DNA of 64,000 nucleotides, from the NCBI GenBank assembly GCA_002007465.1, contig LNAC01000770.1:406250-470249 (forward strand), given 5' to 3'. The notes under the pieces are model-generated. The model ran no database searches. It saw nothing but the letters and a program-made list of their open reading frames with translations, and was not told the origin of the DNA. Source of the stretch: Ailurus styani. Its lineage: Eukaryota; Chordata; Mammalia; Carnivora; Ailuridae. A program made the position numbers and the translations under genes. Within the stretch, counting starts at the first letter, position 1. Every line of letters begins with the position of its first letter. Below, one piece after another: positions 13,401-24,673 of this stretch.

Positions 13401-14155
13401 ACACACTCCTTCACCTGAGTGGTTGGTTACACGTGAGGACAACAGGATAGCAGAGGTGCTAAAGGAGGAGCCAAGGAGACCACTCTGACCCATGGCCAAA
13501 TGTGATGTGATGAGAAAATCCTCTGTTGTATTATACCACTAAGATTTGGGGATTTACTTATTCCCACCAACCTAGCTTGTCCTGACTAATATAGGCTCAC
13601 AGGCAATAGAGAGGGTGAGTTATTGGGAGTGGAGGAATGGAAAAAGGAGGGGTTTGTAGGCCTCAATCAGGAATCACCTTATAAGACACTCCCTGTTCTG
13701 ACTACTTAATGAGGAAACTGGTGGTGTCAATTATGAGGGAGCTGTTAAGGATGATGTTATCACCACCATCCATTTGTGAAAAGAGGAATAACATGGACAA
13801 CTATGTTTGGATTTGGAGGGAAGAATTCCTGGAGAGGAAAGAAAACAGAGCCAGGAAGTTCAGTTAAAAGGCAGGAGAATTTCTCTGACTTTAAGTACTT
13901 AGCTTCTGGCTGGAGACATCAGGATTATTAGTCTCGTGAAATATAATTCCAAAGAATATACAAATATTGAATGTAGTGCAGAATAAAATAAGTATTTGGA
14001 AAAAGGGAGATTATGATAAGCTGGAAGACCAGGGAAAAAGAAAGTCTTCACAGAAGAATGGGCATATGAGATGGCCTTCTAACATAGGTCAAATTTAGAA
14101 AGATGGGAGGAGAGGGTCTTCTGGGTGGAAGGACTGATGTGCACAAAGGTTTTAT
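10441..14155. other. Mostly unassigned, with scattered ancient repeat scraps
   Basis: There is no gene I can support. L2/MIR-like 'aatatttgttgagggtttat' is at 11,597-11,640. A segment at 11,930-12,090 (ggcaaggcccagaagtataa…, ttacatggccacatctgac) resembles a dispersed ancient repeat of uncertain class. The stretch 13,300-13,594 is described separately. Frames at 12,917-13,488 overlap each other in different phases and show no domain. Confidence 0.45.
13300..13594 (+). mobile_element. MaLR-like LTR remnant
   Basis: The right end reads 'taccactaagatttgggga … cctagcttgtcctgactaat', the typical ending of mammalian MaLR (MLT/MST-type) LTRs. The left border is uncertain and no paired LTR is visible. 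Confidence 0.45.
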
Positions 14156-14380
14156 GGTCAGAAAATCTTGAGGCGCCTAGGTGGCACAGCTGGGTAAACA
14201 TCTGACCTGGTTTTGGCTCAGTTCATGATCTAACGGGTCATGAGATTGAGCCCCAAATTGGGCCTTGAGCCCAGTGTGGTGTTTACTTGAGTCTCTCTCT
14301 CCCTCTGCTCTTCTTCCCCCATCCTGCACCCCCCCCAAATAAATAAATAAATCTTAAAAAAAAAAAGGCCAGAAAATCCT
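14156..14380 (+). mobile_element. CAN-SINE
   Basis: The body is 14,170-14,366, with head gaggcgcctaggtggcacag and an (AAATA)n plus poly-A tail. Flanks are ggtcagaaaatctt (14,156-14,169) and ggccagaaaatcct (14,367-14,380), a 14-bp target duplication with two mismatches. Confidence 0.94.
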
Positions 14381-15119
14381 GTTAGTCTAGTTTGACCAGA
14401 GTGTATTATTTGGGGAGGGTACATAAGTCAGAGGTGAGACTTCAGAGACAGATGGAGGACACATTGTAGAGAACTTCAAATGCCATTGACTACCTTTAAA
14501 CTTTATCTTGAAAGAGGGCCATTACAATGTAATGGTGAAAAATTGCCAACCACTTTGATGCCCATCAATGAGAGAATAGATAAGTAAGTTATGATGCTGC
14601 CAATCTATGGCATAACATTCGGCAGTCACATGGGAAGAGCTCAAGGCATCGTTGAGTAAAAACATCAAGGATATATAATACCAATTGTATAAAGCACCAT
14701 GCTTCCATATCTGTAAACTCCAAATTCTTGAATGCACACATATATAAACACATACAGATGTATAAACACACGCGGATGTATTTGAATCTGGTAACAGAGG
14801 CTATCTTCGGGCAAAGGGTTTGGGACTGGTCGCAACCTTACCTGCTGTCCAAGGCCTTGTCCTTGGAGAGTTTTTGAAGAGAATGGAGCCTAACCAGCCT
14901 GAGCTGGTTCTCAGCCTGTCACCTGAGCCTGCTTCTTTCCCCAGGTGCAGCTCAAACACCTTGGTTATCATGTAGGTGGACTTGCTTGCTTTCCCATCAG
15001 TTGAAATGCATTTATGGTAATAGAAGGTAATATAATCCCCTTGCAAAGATAAGCAGAGCTCTCTTTTATCTAAAATTATTTTTCACCAAGTAAAAATATT
15101 TCTGGTCAAGACAGAGACA
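14381..15119. other. Unassigned sequence
   Basis: Nothing recognised. There is a degenerate direct repeat of 'acacata(t/c)a' type at 14,737-14,772. Short frames on the minus strand carry no motif. Confidence 0.5.
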
Positions 15120-15948
15120 CCATTTTGAGAGTGATATTTTTAAGTTTTCTTGAATGAGACATCCTTTATTGGAGTAAAACAATTTTTTATATCCTGACTA
15201 CTTTCAAGAAAAATCTGCAATGACCAATAACATTAAAATACATTAATTAAAACCACAGAACAATTAAAATATTTAAAAAGAAAGACCAAAAATTATTTAG
15301 CTTACTCACCAATAGGAAATACACATATTATTCAACAAATAATAGAGGAAAAGTTATCTACCGAATAAACTATATTTTGGTTCTTACATCATATTGCCAA
15401 ACAAATTTCAGATATATTAAAATCACTATCAAAATCGCAACTAAGCAAGCAAAAGGGAATCCAAACCTGTATTTTGAAAAAATGAACAATAAGTTTTATC
15501 CTAGGAATGCAAAGATGACATAGTGTTAGAAAAAACTTCAATGTAATTCATCACTTCGACAAAATTAAGAGAGAAAAAAAATCATACTACATAAGCAGAT
15601 GTAGAAAATACACTCAAATGTCCAATTTTTGCTCATATAAATACTCTTAATCTACTAAAGAGTATTGCCTCAAAATCTATAGCATATTGAAGGGTGAAAT
15701 TCTAGAAGAGTCTCATTAAAATGAGACAGGGATATTTCCCTGTTATTACCTCACAATTTAATATTACACTGGATGTTCTAGCAGTGTGAAATTTGTACTG
15801 TCATATGAAATAATTGCCTATAGGGAAAAGTCAAGAAAATCTGGTTATGAGCTATAAACTACTAAGTGAGCACAACTTATTGGATAAATCATTTATAAAT
15901 TCAGTAACAGAAAGATATTTGGAAAATCCTCAAATATTTTGAAATTAA

Positions 15949-16090
15949 GCAACAATATTTCTTTCTATCTTTCTTTTTTTTTTAAAGTAGGCCCCATGCC
16001 CAATGTGGGGCTGGAACTCACAACCCTGGAATCAAGAGTCAGATACTCTACTAACTGAACCAGTATGGCACCCCTGGCAACAGTATTTCT
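15949..16090 (-). mobile_element. CAN-SINE, truncated, nested in L1
   Basis: A short antisense SINE (15,963-16,076) retains only the tRNA-like half: 'actgaaccagtatggcac' head and 'tttaaagtaggccccatgcc'. It is flanked by gcaacaatatttct (15,949-15,962) and gcaacagtatttct (16,077-16,090), a 14-bp duplication with one mismatch. Confidence 0.9.
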
Positions 16091-16396
16091 AAATAATCCA
16101 TGTGTAAAAGAAGTCACAAAGGAAATTAGAAAATATTTTGAACTGAATAAAAATGAAAATAAAAACACAACGTATCAGTTGTGAGATACAGCATGAAAGT
16201 AGCACTGTAGGTTTTCATGTTTATGTTAGGAAGAAAAGGTCTAAAATCAACAAAGCTGCCATCCTAAGGTACTGGAAGAATAAGTTAAACACAAAGTAGG
16301 AAGGCAGTAATAAAGACAGGAATAGAAACCAATGAAATACAAAACAGTTAAGCACTACAAAAAAATACAACAAACACTTTTTTTTGGTGGGGGTGG

Positions 16397-16592
16397 GGTG
16401 CCTGGGTGGCTCAGTGGGTTAAAGCCTCTGCCTTCAGCTCAGGTCATGATCTCAGGGTCCTAGGATCAAGGCCCACATCGGGCTCCCTGCTTGGCGGGGA
16501 GCCTGCTTCCTCCTCTCTCTCTGCCTGCCTCTCTGCCTACTTGTGTTTTCTCTCTCTTTGTAAAAACAAACAAACAAACAAACAAACAAAAA
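16397..16592 (+). mobile_element. CAN-SINE, younger mustelid-type
   Basis: The head 'gcctgggtggctcagtgggt' and 'taaagcctctgccttcagct', with 'tctgcctgcctctctgccta', match the least diverged SINE type in the window. The tail is (AAAC)n at 16,564-16,590 rather than (AAAT)n. A weak flank similarity (acaacaaac / acaacaacc) may be the target duplication. Confidence 0.9.
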
Positions 16593-16678
16593 ACCAACTA
16601 AAAAACCCACAACAACCCCTCCTTCCAAGCCCTCTTTTTAAAAAATAAGTAAAGTGAACAAATTTAGCTAGACTGGTC

Positions 16679-16903
16679 AAGAAAGAAAAATAAAGGGGCG
16701 CTGGGGTGGCTCAGTCGTTAAGCGTCTGCCTTCTGCTTAGGTCATGATCCCAGGGTTCTGGGATTGAGCCCCGCATTGGGCTCCCTCCTTGGCAGGAGGC
16801 CTGCTTCTCCCTCTCCCACTCCCCCTGCTTGTGTTCCCTCTCTCACTGTGTCTATCTCTATCAAATAAATAAATAAAATCTTAAAAAAAAGAAAGAAAAA
16901 TAA
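16679..16903 (+). mobile_element. CAN-SINE with 15-bp target-site duplication
   Basis: The body is 16,694-16,888. The sequence aagaaagaaaaataa is repeated exactly at 16,679-16,693 and 16,889-16,903. The head is 'gctggggtggctcagtcgtt' and the tail is (AAATA)n. Confidence 0.95.
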
Positions 16904-17096
16904 GAGAGGCTTTTGGTATGATCCAAGAGACATTAAAGAATAATAGATATTAAAATTCAATAATTTTGAAAACTTAAATGCAATAGATGAGTTTGCTGAA
17001 AGATTCAAATTACCAAATTACTAAATTTGTTAGCAGATATGTGGGGCAACTGAATGCATTACAGATGGGGATATAAAATAGAACTACTGTTTTGGA

Positions 17097-17151
17097 AAAC
17101 AGTTTGGCATTATTTAGTAAAGAGAAATGAAACAGTTTGGCATTATTTAGT
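17097..17151. repeat. Short direct repeat, 33-bp period
   Basis: The string aacagtttggcattatttag occurs twice (starting about 17,098 and 17,131) inside the old L1. It looks like a local tandem duplication. Confidence 0.85.
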
Positions 17152-17650
17152 CAACAGAACATTCAAGTACAAAAGACTTGTACTTGAGCTTTACTTGTAC
17201 TTGTAGCTTTATTTAAAATAGTCCCAAACTGAAAACAACCCAAATATCTGGGGGTAAATGAATATGCAATCTATGGTACATCTATACAGTGGAAGCAATG
17301 TAAAGAAATTAATTACTGATGCACACAATCTGGATGGCTTTTAAAAACACGATGCTGAGAAAAGGAAGCCAAATACAAAAGAATATATACTGTATTATTC
17401 CATTTGTACAAAATTTTAGAAAATACAAATCTGATCTATAATGCTACAAAACTGATCAACAACAAAGCCATGTTGCTTGGGGTCGCGGGTAGAGAATGGA
17501 AACCATGTGGGGTAATGGAAACATTGTGTATCATGACTGAGGTGTTGGTTACACGTCTGTATGGGTTTCTCAAAACTCATCTAACTGTACACTTAAAGTT
17601 TGTGCCTTTTATTTTATGTAAGTTATACTTCAATGAAATTGATTTTTAAA

Positions 17651-18371
17651 AATTAACATTTTTATGCACTAAGCAATTAAAAAATGTAGTAGAAAAAGAC
17701 TATAGCAACAAACTACAGGATACTTCAAATTAAAATGAACAAAAACATGCTAGAACTTTATAGAACCAATTATAAATAATCAAAAGAAATGGGGGGCACC
17801 CGGGTGGCTCAGTCAGTTGGGTGTGAGACTCTTGATTTTGGCTCAGGTCATGATCTCAGGGTTGTGAAATTGAGCCCTGAGTCAGGCTCCACACTGGGCA
17901 TGGAGCCTGCTTAAGATTCTCATGCTCCCTCATGGGATGCCTGGTGGTTCAGTCAGTTAAGCATCTGCCTTCAGGTCATGATCCCCAGGCCCTGGTATCA
18001 AGTCCCACATCAGGCTTCTTGCTCAGCAAGGAGTCTGCTTCTCCCTCTCCTTCTGCCTGCCACTCCCCCTGCTTGTGCTCTCTCTCTCTCTCTCTCTGTC
18101 AAATCAATAAATAAAACCTAAAAGAAAAAAAAGATTCTTTTTCTCCCTCTCCCTCTGCCCCTTCCCCAATCTCTCTCCCTCTCTAAAGAGATAAAAATAT
18201 TGAAAGACATGGAAGATCCCCTACCCCCCAAAAGAGAAATAGACCAAGTTTCATGAATGTAGAGATCAATACTAAAGAGATGCAAATTCTACATAAACTA
18301 ATTTCTAGATCCAGTGCAATTCAAATAAAAATTCCAAAAAAATCTTTGGTGAAGTGTCACAAACTATTCTT
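17651..18371 (+). mobile_element. Second old LINE-1 (+), left part, with SINE pair
   Basis: Antigenome-like ORF2 text resumes at 18,200 ('actaatttctagatccagtg', 'caattcaaataaaaattcca'). It is cut at 18,371 by the insertion of the large minus-strand L1 and resumes at 23,668, where the target sequence gtcacaaactattctt is repeated. The SINE pair at 17.79-18.19 kb lies upstream. Confidence 0.75.
17791..18190 (+). mobile_element. CAN-SINE split by a second CAN-SINE
   Basis: The outer SINE starts at about 17,791 (gggcacccgggtggctcagt) and is interrupted after 'cctgcttaagattct'. The inner SINE is 17,921-18,130. The outer copy then resumes with 'aagattctttttctccctct' at 18,131. The 8-bp string aagattct at 17,913-17,920 and 18,131-18,138 is the apparent target duplication of the inner insertion. 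Both face the same way. Confidence 0.9.
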
Positions 18372-18957
18372 TTTAAAAAATTAACATATAATGTATTATT
18401 TGTTTCAGGGGTTCAGGTCTGTGATTCATCAGTCTTACACAATTCTTAGCACTCACCATAGCACATACCCTCCCCAATGTCCATCACCCAGCCACCCCAT
18501 CCCTCCCACCCCCTCCTCTCCAGCAACCCTCAGTTTGTTTCCTGAGATTAAGAGTCTCTTAAGCTTTGTCTCCCTCTCTGGTTTCATCCCATTTGAATTT
18601 TTCCTCTCTTCCCCCATGATCCTCTGCCTTGTTTCTCAAATTCCACATATCAGCAAGATCATATAATAATTGTCTTTCTCTGACTGAGTTATTTTGCTTA
18701 GCATAATACCCTCTAGTTCCATCCACATCACTGCAAATGGCAAGATTTTGTTTTTTGATGGCTGGATAATATTCCATTATATATACATACCACCTTGTCT
18801 TTATCCATTCATCTGCTGATGGACCATCTAGGCTCTTTCCATAGTTTGGCTATTATGGACACTGCTGCTATAAACATTGGGTGCATGTTCCCCTTTCTCT
18901 GCCTCCTTGTCAACACCTGTCATTTCCTGACTTGTTAATTTTAGCTATTCTGACTGG

Positions 18958-18973
18958 TGTGAGGTGGCTTCTT

Positions 18974-19024
<51 letters not shown>

Positions 19025-19107
19025 TTATTTTTTATTATTTGTCCCAGAGGTACAGGTCTGTGATTCATTAGGCTTACACCTTTCACAGCACTGTGAGGTG
19101 GGTTCTT
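18958..19107 (-). mobile_element. 5'-truncated LINE-1 3' end nested in the larger L1
   Basis: A body of about 118 bp (18,974-19,091) consists of a (TTTA)n tail and the L1 3' terminal motif 'gaggtacaggtctgtgattc'. The surrounding L1 sequence is duplicated: tgtgaggtggcttctt (18,958-18,973) and tgtgaggtgggttctt (19,092-19,107), one mismatch. This is the third level of nesting. Confidence 0.92.
18972..19025. repeat. (TTTA)n microsatellite, expanded L1 tail
   Basis: About 13 TTTA units form the poly-A-equivalent tail of the small nested L1 (antisense). The tail has evidently expanded as a tetranucleotide repeat. Confidence 0.92.
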
Positions 19108-22100
19108 ATTGAGGTTTTGGTTTGTATGTTCCTGATGCTGAGTGATGTTAAACACTTCTTCACGTGTCTGCTGCCCATTTGTATGTCTTCTTTGGAGAAA
19201 CATCTGTTCCTATCTTCTGCCCATTTCTTGATTGGGTTATTTGTTCTTTGGGTGTTGAGTTTGATTAAGTACTTTGTAGATTTTGGATGCTAGTACTTTA
19301 TCTGATATGTCATTTGCAAATATCTTCTCCCATTCAGTCAGTTGTCTTTTGGTTTTGTTGATGGTTTCATTTGCTGTGAAAAAGCTTTTTATCTTGATGA
19401 AGTCCCAATAATTCATTTTTGCCCTTGTTTTCCTTGCCTTTGGCGATGTGTCTAGGAAGAAGTTGCTGTGGTTGAGCTTGAAGAAGTTGCTTCCTGTGTT
19501 CTCCTCAAGGATTTTAATGGATCCCTGTCTCATATTCAGGTCTTTAATCCATCTTGAGTCTATTTTTGTGTGAGGTGTAAGGAAATGGCCCAATTTCATT
19601 CTTCTGCATGTGGCTATCCAATTTCCCAACACCATTTGTTGAGGAGACTGTCTTTTTTTCCATTGGACATTCTCCCCTGCTTTGTTGAAGATTAGCTGAC
19701 CATAGAGTTGAGGGTCCATTTCTAGGTTCTCTCTTCTGTTCTACTGATCTATGTGTCTGTTTTTGTGCTAGTACCGTATTGTCTTGATGATTACAGCTTT
19801 GTAATAGAGTTTGGAGTCCGGAATTGTGATGCCACTAAAGTTGTAACTTTAGTTTTCTTTTTCAGCATTCCATCGACTATTTGGGGTCTTTTCTGGTTCC
19901 ACAGAAATTTTAGAAATATATGTTCCATTTCTTTGAAAAAAGTTGATTGTATTTTGATAGGGATTTCATTAAATGTGTAGATCACTCTAGGTAGCATAAA
20001 CATTTTAACAATATTTGTTCTTCTGATCCATGAACATGGAACGTTTTTCCATTTCTTTGTGTCTTCCTCAGTTTATTTCATGAGTACTCCATAGTTTTGT
20101 GAGTACATATTCTTTGCCTCTTTGGTTAGATTTATTCCTAGGTATCTTATGGTTTTGGGTGCAATTGTAAATGGGATTGACTCCTTAAGTTCTCTTTCTT
20201 CTGTCTTGGTGTATAGAAATGCAACTGATTTCATTTGTTTCCATGAATTTTTAAAATTCATCTTGAATTGACTGGTTGACCCATTCATTCTTTAGTAGGA
20301 TGCTCTTTAGCCTCCATGTATTTGAGTTCTTTCCAACATTCCTCTTGTGATTGAGTTCAAGTTTCAAAGCATTGTGGTCCAAAAATATGCAGTACTATCT
20401 TTTGGTACCGGTTGAGACCTGATTTGTGACCTAGGATGTGATCTATTCTGTAGAATGTTCCATGTGCACTAGAAAAGAATGTGTATTCTGTTGCTTTGGG
20501 ATGGAATGTTCCGAATATATCTGGGAAGTCCATCTGATCTAGCATGTTATTTAAAGCCCTATTTCCTTGTTGATCTTTTACTTAGGTGATCTGTACATTT
20601 CATTGAGAGGGGTGTTAAAGTCTCCTACTATTTTATTATTGTTGATATGTTTCTTTGATTTTTGTTATTAATTTGCTTACATAATTGGCTGCCCCCATGT
20701 TAGGGGCATAATGATTTATAAATGTTAGATCTTCTTGTTGGATAGATTCTTTAAATATGATATAGTGTCCTTCCTCATCTCTTATTATAATCTTTGGTTT
20801 AAAATCTAATTCGTCTGATACAAGGATGGCCACCTTTTGATGTGGCAGCTTTCTTTTGATGTCCATTAACATGGTAAATGATTTTCCACCACTTCACTTT
20901 AAATATGGAGGTATTTTTGGGTCTAAAATGAATCTCTTGCAGACAGCATTTCAAGGAGCCTTTTTTTTTTAATCCAATCTGATTCCCCTGTGTCTTTTGA
21001 TTAGGGCATTTAGCCTATTTACATTCAGGGAAACTACTGAAAGATATAAATTTAGGGCCATTGTATTTCCTGTAAGGTGACTGTTACTATGTATTGTCTG
21101 TTTCTTCCTAGTCTATGTTACTTTTAGGCTCTTTTTTTTTTTTTGCTTATAAGATCCTTTTTAATATTTCTTGTAGGGCTGGTTTGGTGATCACACATTC
21201 TTTTAGTTTCTCTTTGTCCTGGAAGCTTTTTATCACTCCTTCTTTTTTCAATGACAGCCTAGCCGGATATAGTATTTTTGGTTGCATATTTTTCTCATTC
21301 AGTATGCTGAATATATCTTTCCTGTCCTTTCTGGCCTGCTAGGTCTCTGTGGATAGGACTGCTGCCAGTCTAATGTTTCTACCATTGTATGTTACAGACC
21401 TCTTACCTTGAGCTGCTTTCAGGATTTTCTCTTTTCTCTTACCAATCTTTGAGATTGGTAAGTTTTACTACTTGATGTCAGGTTGTTGATCTATTTTTAT
21501 TGACTTTGAGGGGGTTTCTCTGTGCCTCCTGGATTTTGATGTCTGTTTCCTTCCCCAAATTAGGGAAGTTCTCCACTCTAATTTGCTCCAATATACCTTC
21601 TGCTCTCCTCTCTCTTTCTTCTTCTTCTGGGATCCCAATTATTCTAATATTGTTTCACTTTATGGTATCACTTGTCTCTCAAGTTCTGTCCTCATGATCC
21701 AATAGTTGTTTATCTCTCTTTTTCTCAGCTTCTTTATTCCCCATCATTTGGTCTTCTATATCACTAATTCTCTCTTCTGCCTCATTTATCCTAGCAGTTA
21801 GAGCCTCTATTTTTTTATTGCACCTCATTAATAGCCTTTTTGACTTTGACTTTGTTAGATTTTATTTCTTGGTTAGATTTTATTTTATTTTATGTCCATG
21901 TTGATTAACTCCTTGGCAGTTGGTATTGCCTCTTGTTCTTTTTTTTGAGGTGAGTTTTTCTGTTTTGTCATTTTGTCCAGAGAAGAATAGATGAACAAGA
22001 AAACAAAATGCTACAAGGGTAACAACAACCCCACAAAAATATACACTAAACAAATCAGAAGAGACATGAAACTGAGATGGGGGCAGGGAGGGAGGAAAAA

Positions 22101-22118
22101 GGAAAAAAAAAAGAAGAC

Positions 22119-22590
22119 TGTGATCAGGCTGGTGAATAGAACACAGCCACACACTAGATTTTGGATGTATTTTTGTCTGTTAGAAGAAACTACCTCCCAA
22201 AATTTTAAAGAATGAAAAACTTATGTATATACACAAAATAAGAGTAATACAATGAAGGGATAGAATATGACTGCAAAAATGAAAATTAAAAAAGATTTTA
22301 AAAAAGGAATCGATAAGTTGGTTGAAAAAAGAATGAAGAAAAATTAAAAAAAAAAAGGAGAGAATACAATCAGGCAGGTGAATAGAACAAAGCCATACAT
22401 AAGTTTAGGGTATATTTTGGTCTGTTAGAAGAATCCTCAAAAACATATATATACACACAAAATAAGGTTAATACAATGAAGGGATAGAATATGACTGTAA
22501 AAATGAAAATTAAAAAAGATTTTTAAAAAGGAATTGATAAGAAGTTGGTTGAAAAAGGAAAGAAGAAAAATTCAAAACAATAAATAGAAA
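22119..22590 (-). repeat. Tandem duplication (about 235-bp unit) in the L1 5' region
   Basis: Two successive units start at about 22,119 (tgatcaggctggtgaataga) and 22,363 (aatacaatcaggcaggtgaa). Each contains gtctgttagaaga, aatacaatgaagggataga and atatgactg(c/t)aaaaatga. The units differ by substitutions and small indels, so the duplication predates or is inherited with the element. Confidence 0.85.
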
Positions 22591-23645
22591 AATAAAAAAA
22601 ATAAAGAAAATTAAAAAAATAAACTTTGAAAGACTAAAGAATCATAGGGGAAAAGCCATGAATTCTATGTGCTGTATTCCCCTAGTGCTGGAGCTTTGCT
22701 GTTCTCATCGATTGCTAAACTTGGTCTTGGCTGGGAGGGGCCTGTTGCAATGATTCTCAAATGTCTTTTTCCTAGGCAGAATTGCACCACCATTGCCAGG
22801 GGCCAGGCTAAGTAAATGCTAGGGTTTGCTCTCTGTAGCTTTTGTTCCCTGAAGGCTTTCTGCGAGAATGAAAATGGCGACCTCCCACTCTCTGGCTCCT
22901 GGAGGAGCCAAGAACTTGGGGCTCCACTCCTTAGTGTGCCCTCAGAAAAGAGCAGTCAATCACTCCTGTCTCCCAGGTCTCTGGCCGCACTCCGAGCTTA
23001 TCCAGCCTGCGACTATATGATTCTATCTCTGGCACATGACCATGTTTGTAGTCTCCAAACCTAGCAGATTTCTGCGGTGCCCTCCCATGCTGCTTCTCCC
23101 AGGGGAGGAAGGGGAGTCTCCCCAGATCTGCCACTTTTTGGGTCCTTTCTAAGAGTAATGGCCCAACTGTGCCACAGATCATGGTTTATGGCAACCCTGA
23201 GCTGAGAGCCCACTCCTAGGCTCAGTCTTTGTAGCCAGCTTCCCTGCTTTGATACCTGGGAGCTGTGCCACACTCAGGCACCCCTGGTCTTTCTCTGACT
23301 CCGAGGATCCTGAGACCACACTGTTCCATTGAGGGTTCTACCCCCTGCTTAGCCACCAGAGCAATGTCCCTCACCAGGGCAGACTTCTAAAAGTTCCAAT
23401 TTTGTGCTCTATCACTTGCTGGGAGCCGGCTGACAGAGCTCCCTGACCCCCATGGTCTATCTTCCCATATATTGTCTTGGATTCACTTCTCCGTATGTCC
23501 TACTTTCCATAAAGTGGTTGTTATTCTGTTTATAGAATTGCTGCTATTCTTTTCTTTAATCTCTGTTGAGTTCGTAGGTGCTCAGAATGGTTTGAAAATG
23601 ATCTAGCTGAATTCCTGGTACCAGATGAAATTTAGGTCTCCTACT

Positions 23646-23662
23646 TCACCATCTTGGAGCCC
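23646..23662 (-). promoter_or_regulatory. YY1-like site at the L1 5' end
   Basis: On the minus strand the first bases of the element read gggctccaagatggtgaag. The core CAAGATGG fits the YY1 consensus. Human L1 also carries a YY1 site within the first about 20 bp of its 5' UTR, where it sets the transcription start. Function here is inferred from position and motif only. Confidence 0.55.
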
Positions 23663-23667
23663 TTCTT

Positions 23668-24452
23668 GTCACAAACTATTCTTAAAATTCATATGAAAGA
23701 GTAAATGATCCAAGAAGAGCTAAAATATTTCTGAAAAAAGAAATTAAGAAAAAGAACTTGAACTATTGGATGTAAGAAATTATCATGAAGCTATAGTACC
23801 TACAACACAGTGGTACTGATTCAAAAAAGACAAATGAAAACAGAAGAGATCAAAAATAGATTGATGGAATAGAAAACAAAAACATGTAATACATGTAATA
23901 CATGCAGAGGTATTACAAATTGGTGGAGAATTGATATGCATAAAAATTAAATTAGATTCCTTCCTCATACCATATACAAACAAAAGAAATAAAAATGCAG
24001 GCAATATAGCTAATCTTGGGATAGGGAAGGATGGTATAAGCAGTGGAAGAAACCACAAAAGGAAACATCAATAGATTTGTCTATAAAAGTTTACAAATTC
24101 CTAATATCAGACAAATGAAAACATGCACAATATTGAAAGAGAAAGTATTCAAATTATTATCCAAATAACTCTTTTAAATCAATGAAATGATTCATAGAGG
24201 AGAAAGACAATGAACAGAGAAGAAATACAAATTGGATATTAACAAACAAAGAAACATATTTAACTAGTTAATGTATGCAAATTAAAATGAGATGTTATTT
24301 TTTACCTGCTAAATTGGTGAAGTTAAAATAAAACAAAAACCTGCATTATTCAATACTGATGAGGGTGTGATGAGATAGGTATTCTCATCCATTGTTGGTA
24401 GAAGTGTAGATTGGCAAACATTTCTGGAAAGCAATTTGGTAATGACTTTTAA
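23668..24452 (+). mobile_element. Second old LINE-1 (+), right part
   Basis: This continues the host L1 after the minus-strand insertion: 'ttcatatgaaagagtaaatg', 'gaagctatagtacctacaac' (compare the L1 motif 'aaagctacagtaatcaagac') and 'ccttcctcataccatataca'. It ends with the 'agggtgtgatgagataggta … ttgttggtagaagtg' region. No coding capacity is left. Confidence 0.82.
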
Positions 24453-24673
24453 AAAATTTATACCTAGTGGCACCTGGCTGGCACAGATGGTTAAACATCC
24501 AACTTTTGGTTTCTGCTCAGCTCCTGAGCTCAGGGTTGTGTGCTGGGCATGGAGCCTGCTTAAGTTCTCTTTCCTTCTCCCTTTGCTCCCTACTCCCACC
24601 CCCACCACCTGGTCACGTACACACACTCTGTCTCTCTCTGTCAAAAATTATTCTTATTACATTAAAATTTATA
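24453..24673 (+). mobile_element. CAN-SINE, old
   Basis: The body is 24,463-24,663 with head ggcacctggctggcacagat. The L1 sequence aaaatttata flanks it on both sides (24,453-24,462; 24,664-24,673). It is diverged, with an A-poor tail. Confidence 0.9.

Larger units (their letters stand above)
15120..17650 (+). mobile_element. Old LINE-1 (+), ORF2 middle to 3' end, with three SINE insertions
   Basis: Landmarks in order are the RT-region text 'ttatcctaggaatgcaaaga' (15,498), 'gaagggtgaaattctag', a 3' region with 'ctatggtacatctatacagt' (17,271), and a 3' end 'taagttatacttcaatgaaa' followed by an A-rich tail near 17,645. SINEs at 15.96, 16.40 and 16.69 kb postdate it. All coding frames are destroyed. 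Confidence 0.8.
18356..23683 (-). mobile_element. Near-full-length LINE-1 (-) with internal deletions and perfect 16-bp TSD
   Basis: The element body is 18,372-23,667. It inserted into an older plus-strand L1, and the target sequence gtcacaaactattctt is present intact at 18,356-18,371 and 23,668-23,683. On the minus strand the order is a 5' end 'gggctccaagatggtgaagt', a G/C-rich 5' UTR (about 22.6-23.66 kb), an A/T-rich tandem part (22.1-22.6 kb), an ORF1-like region (about 21.1-21.9 kb), an ORF2 endonuclease-side part (about 20.3-20.9 kb) and the ORF2 C-terminal part with 3' UTR (18.4-20.28 kb). The reverse transcriptase core is missing at a junction near 20,280. About 170 bp present in the 43.2-43.4 kb copy is missing near 18,885. 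ORF2 pieces stay open for up to 160 codons, so it is younger than its host but inactive. Confidence 0.93.

Noticed and set aside
19237..20003. Series of minus-strand frames of 60-160 codons
   Set aside because: All are pieces of ORF2 in the large minus-strand L1, broken by frameshifts; reported as part of that element.
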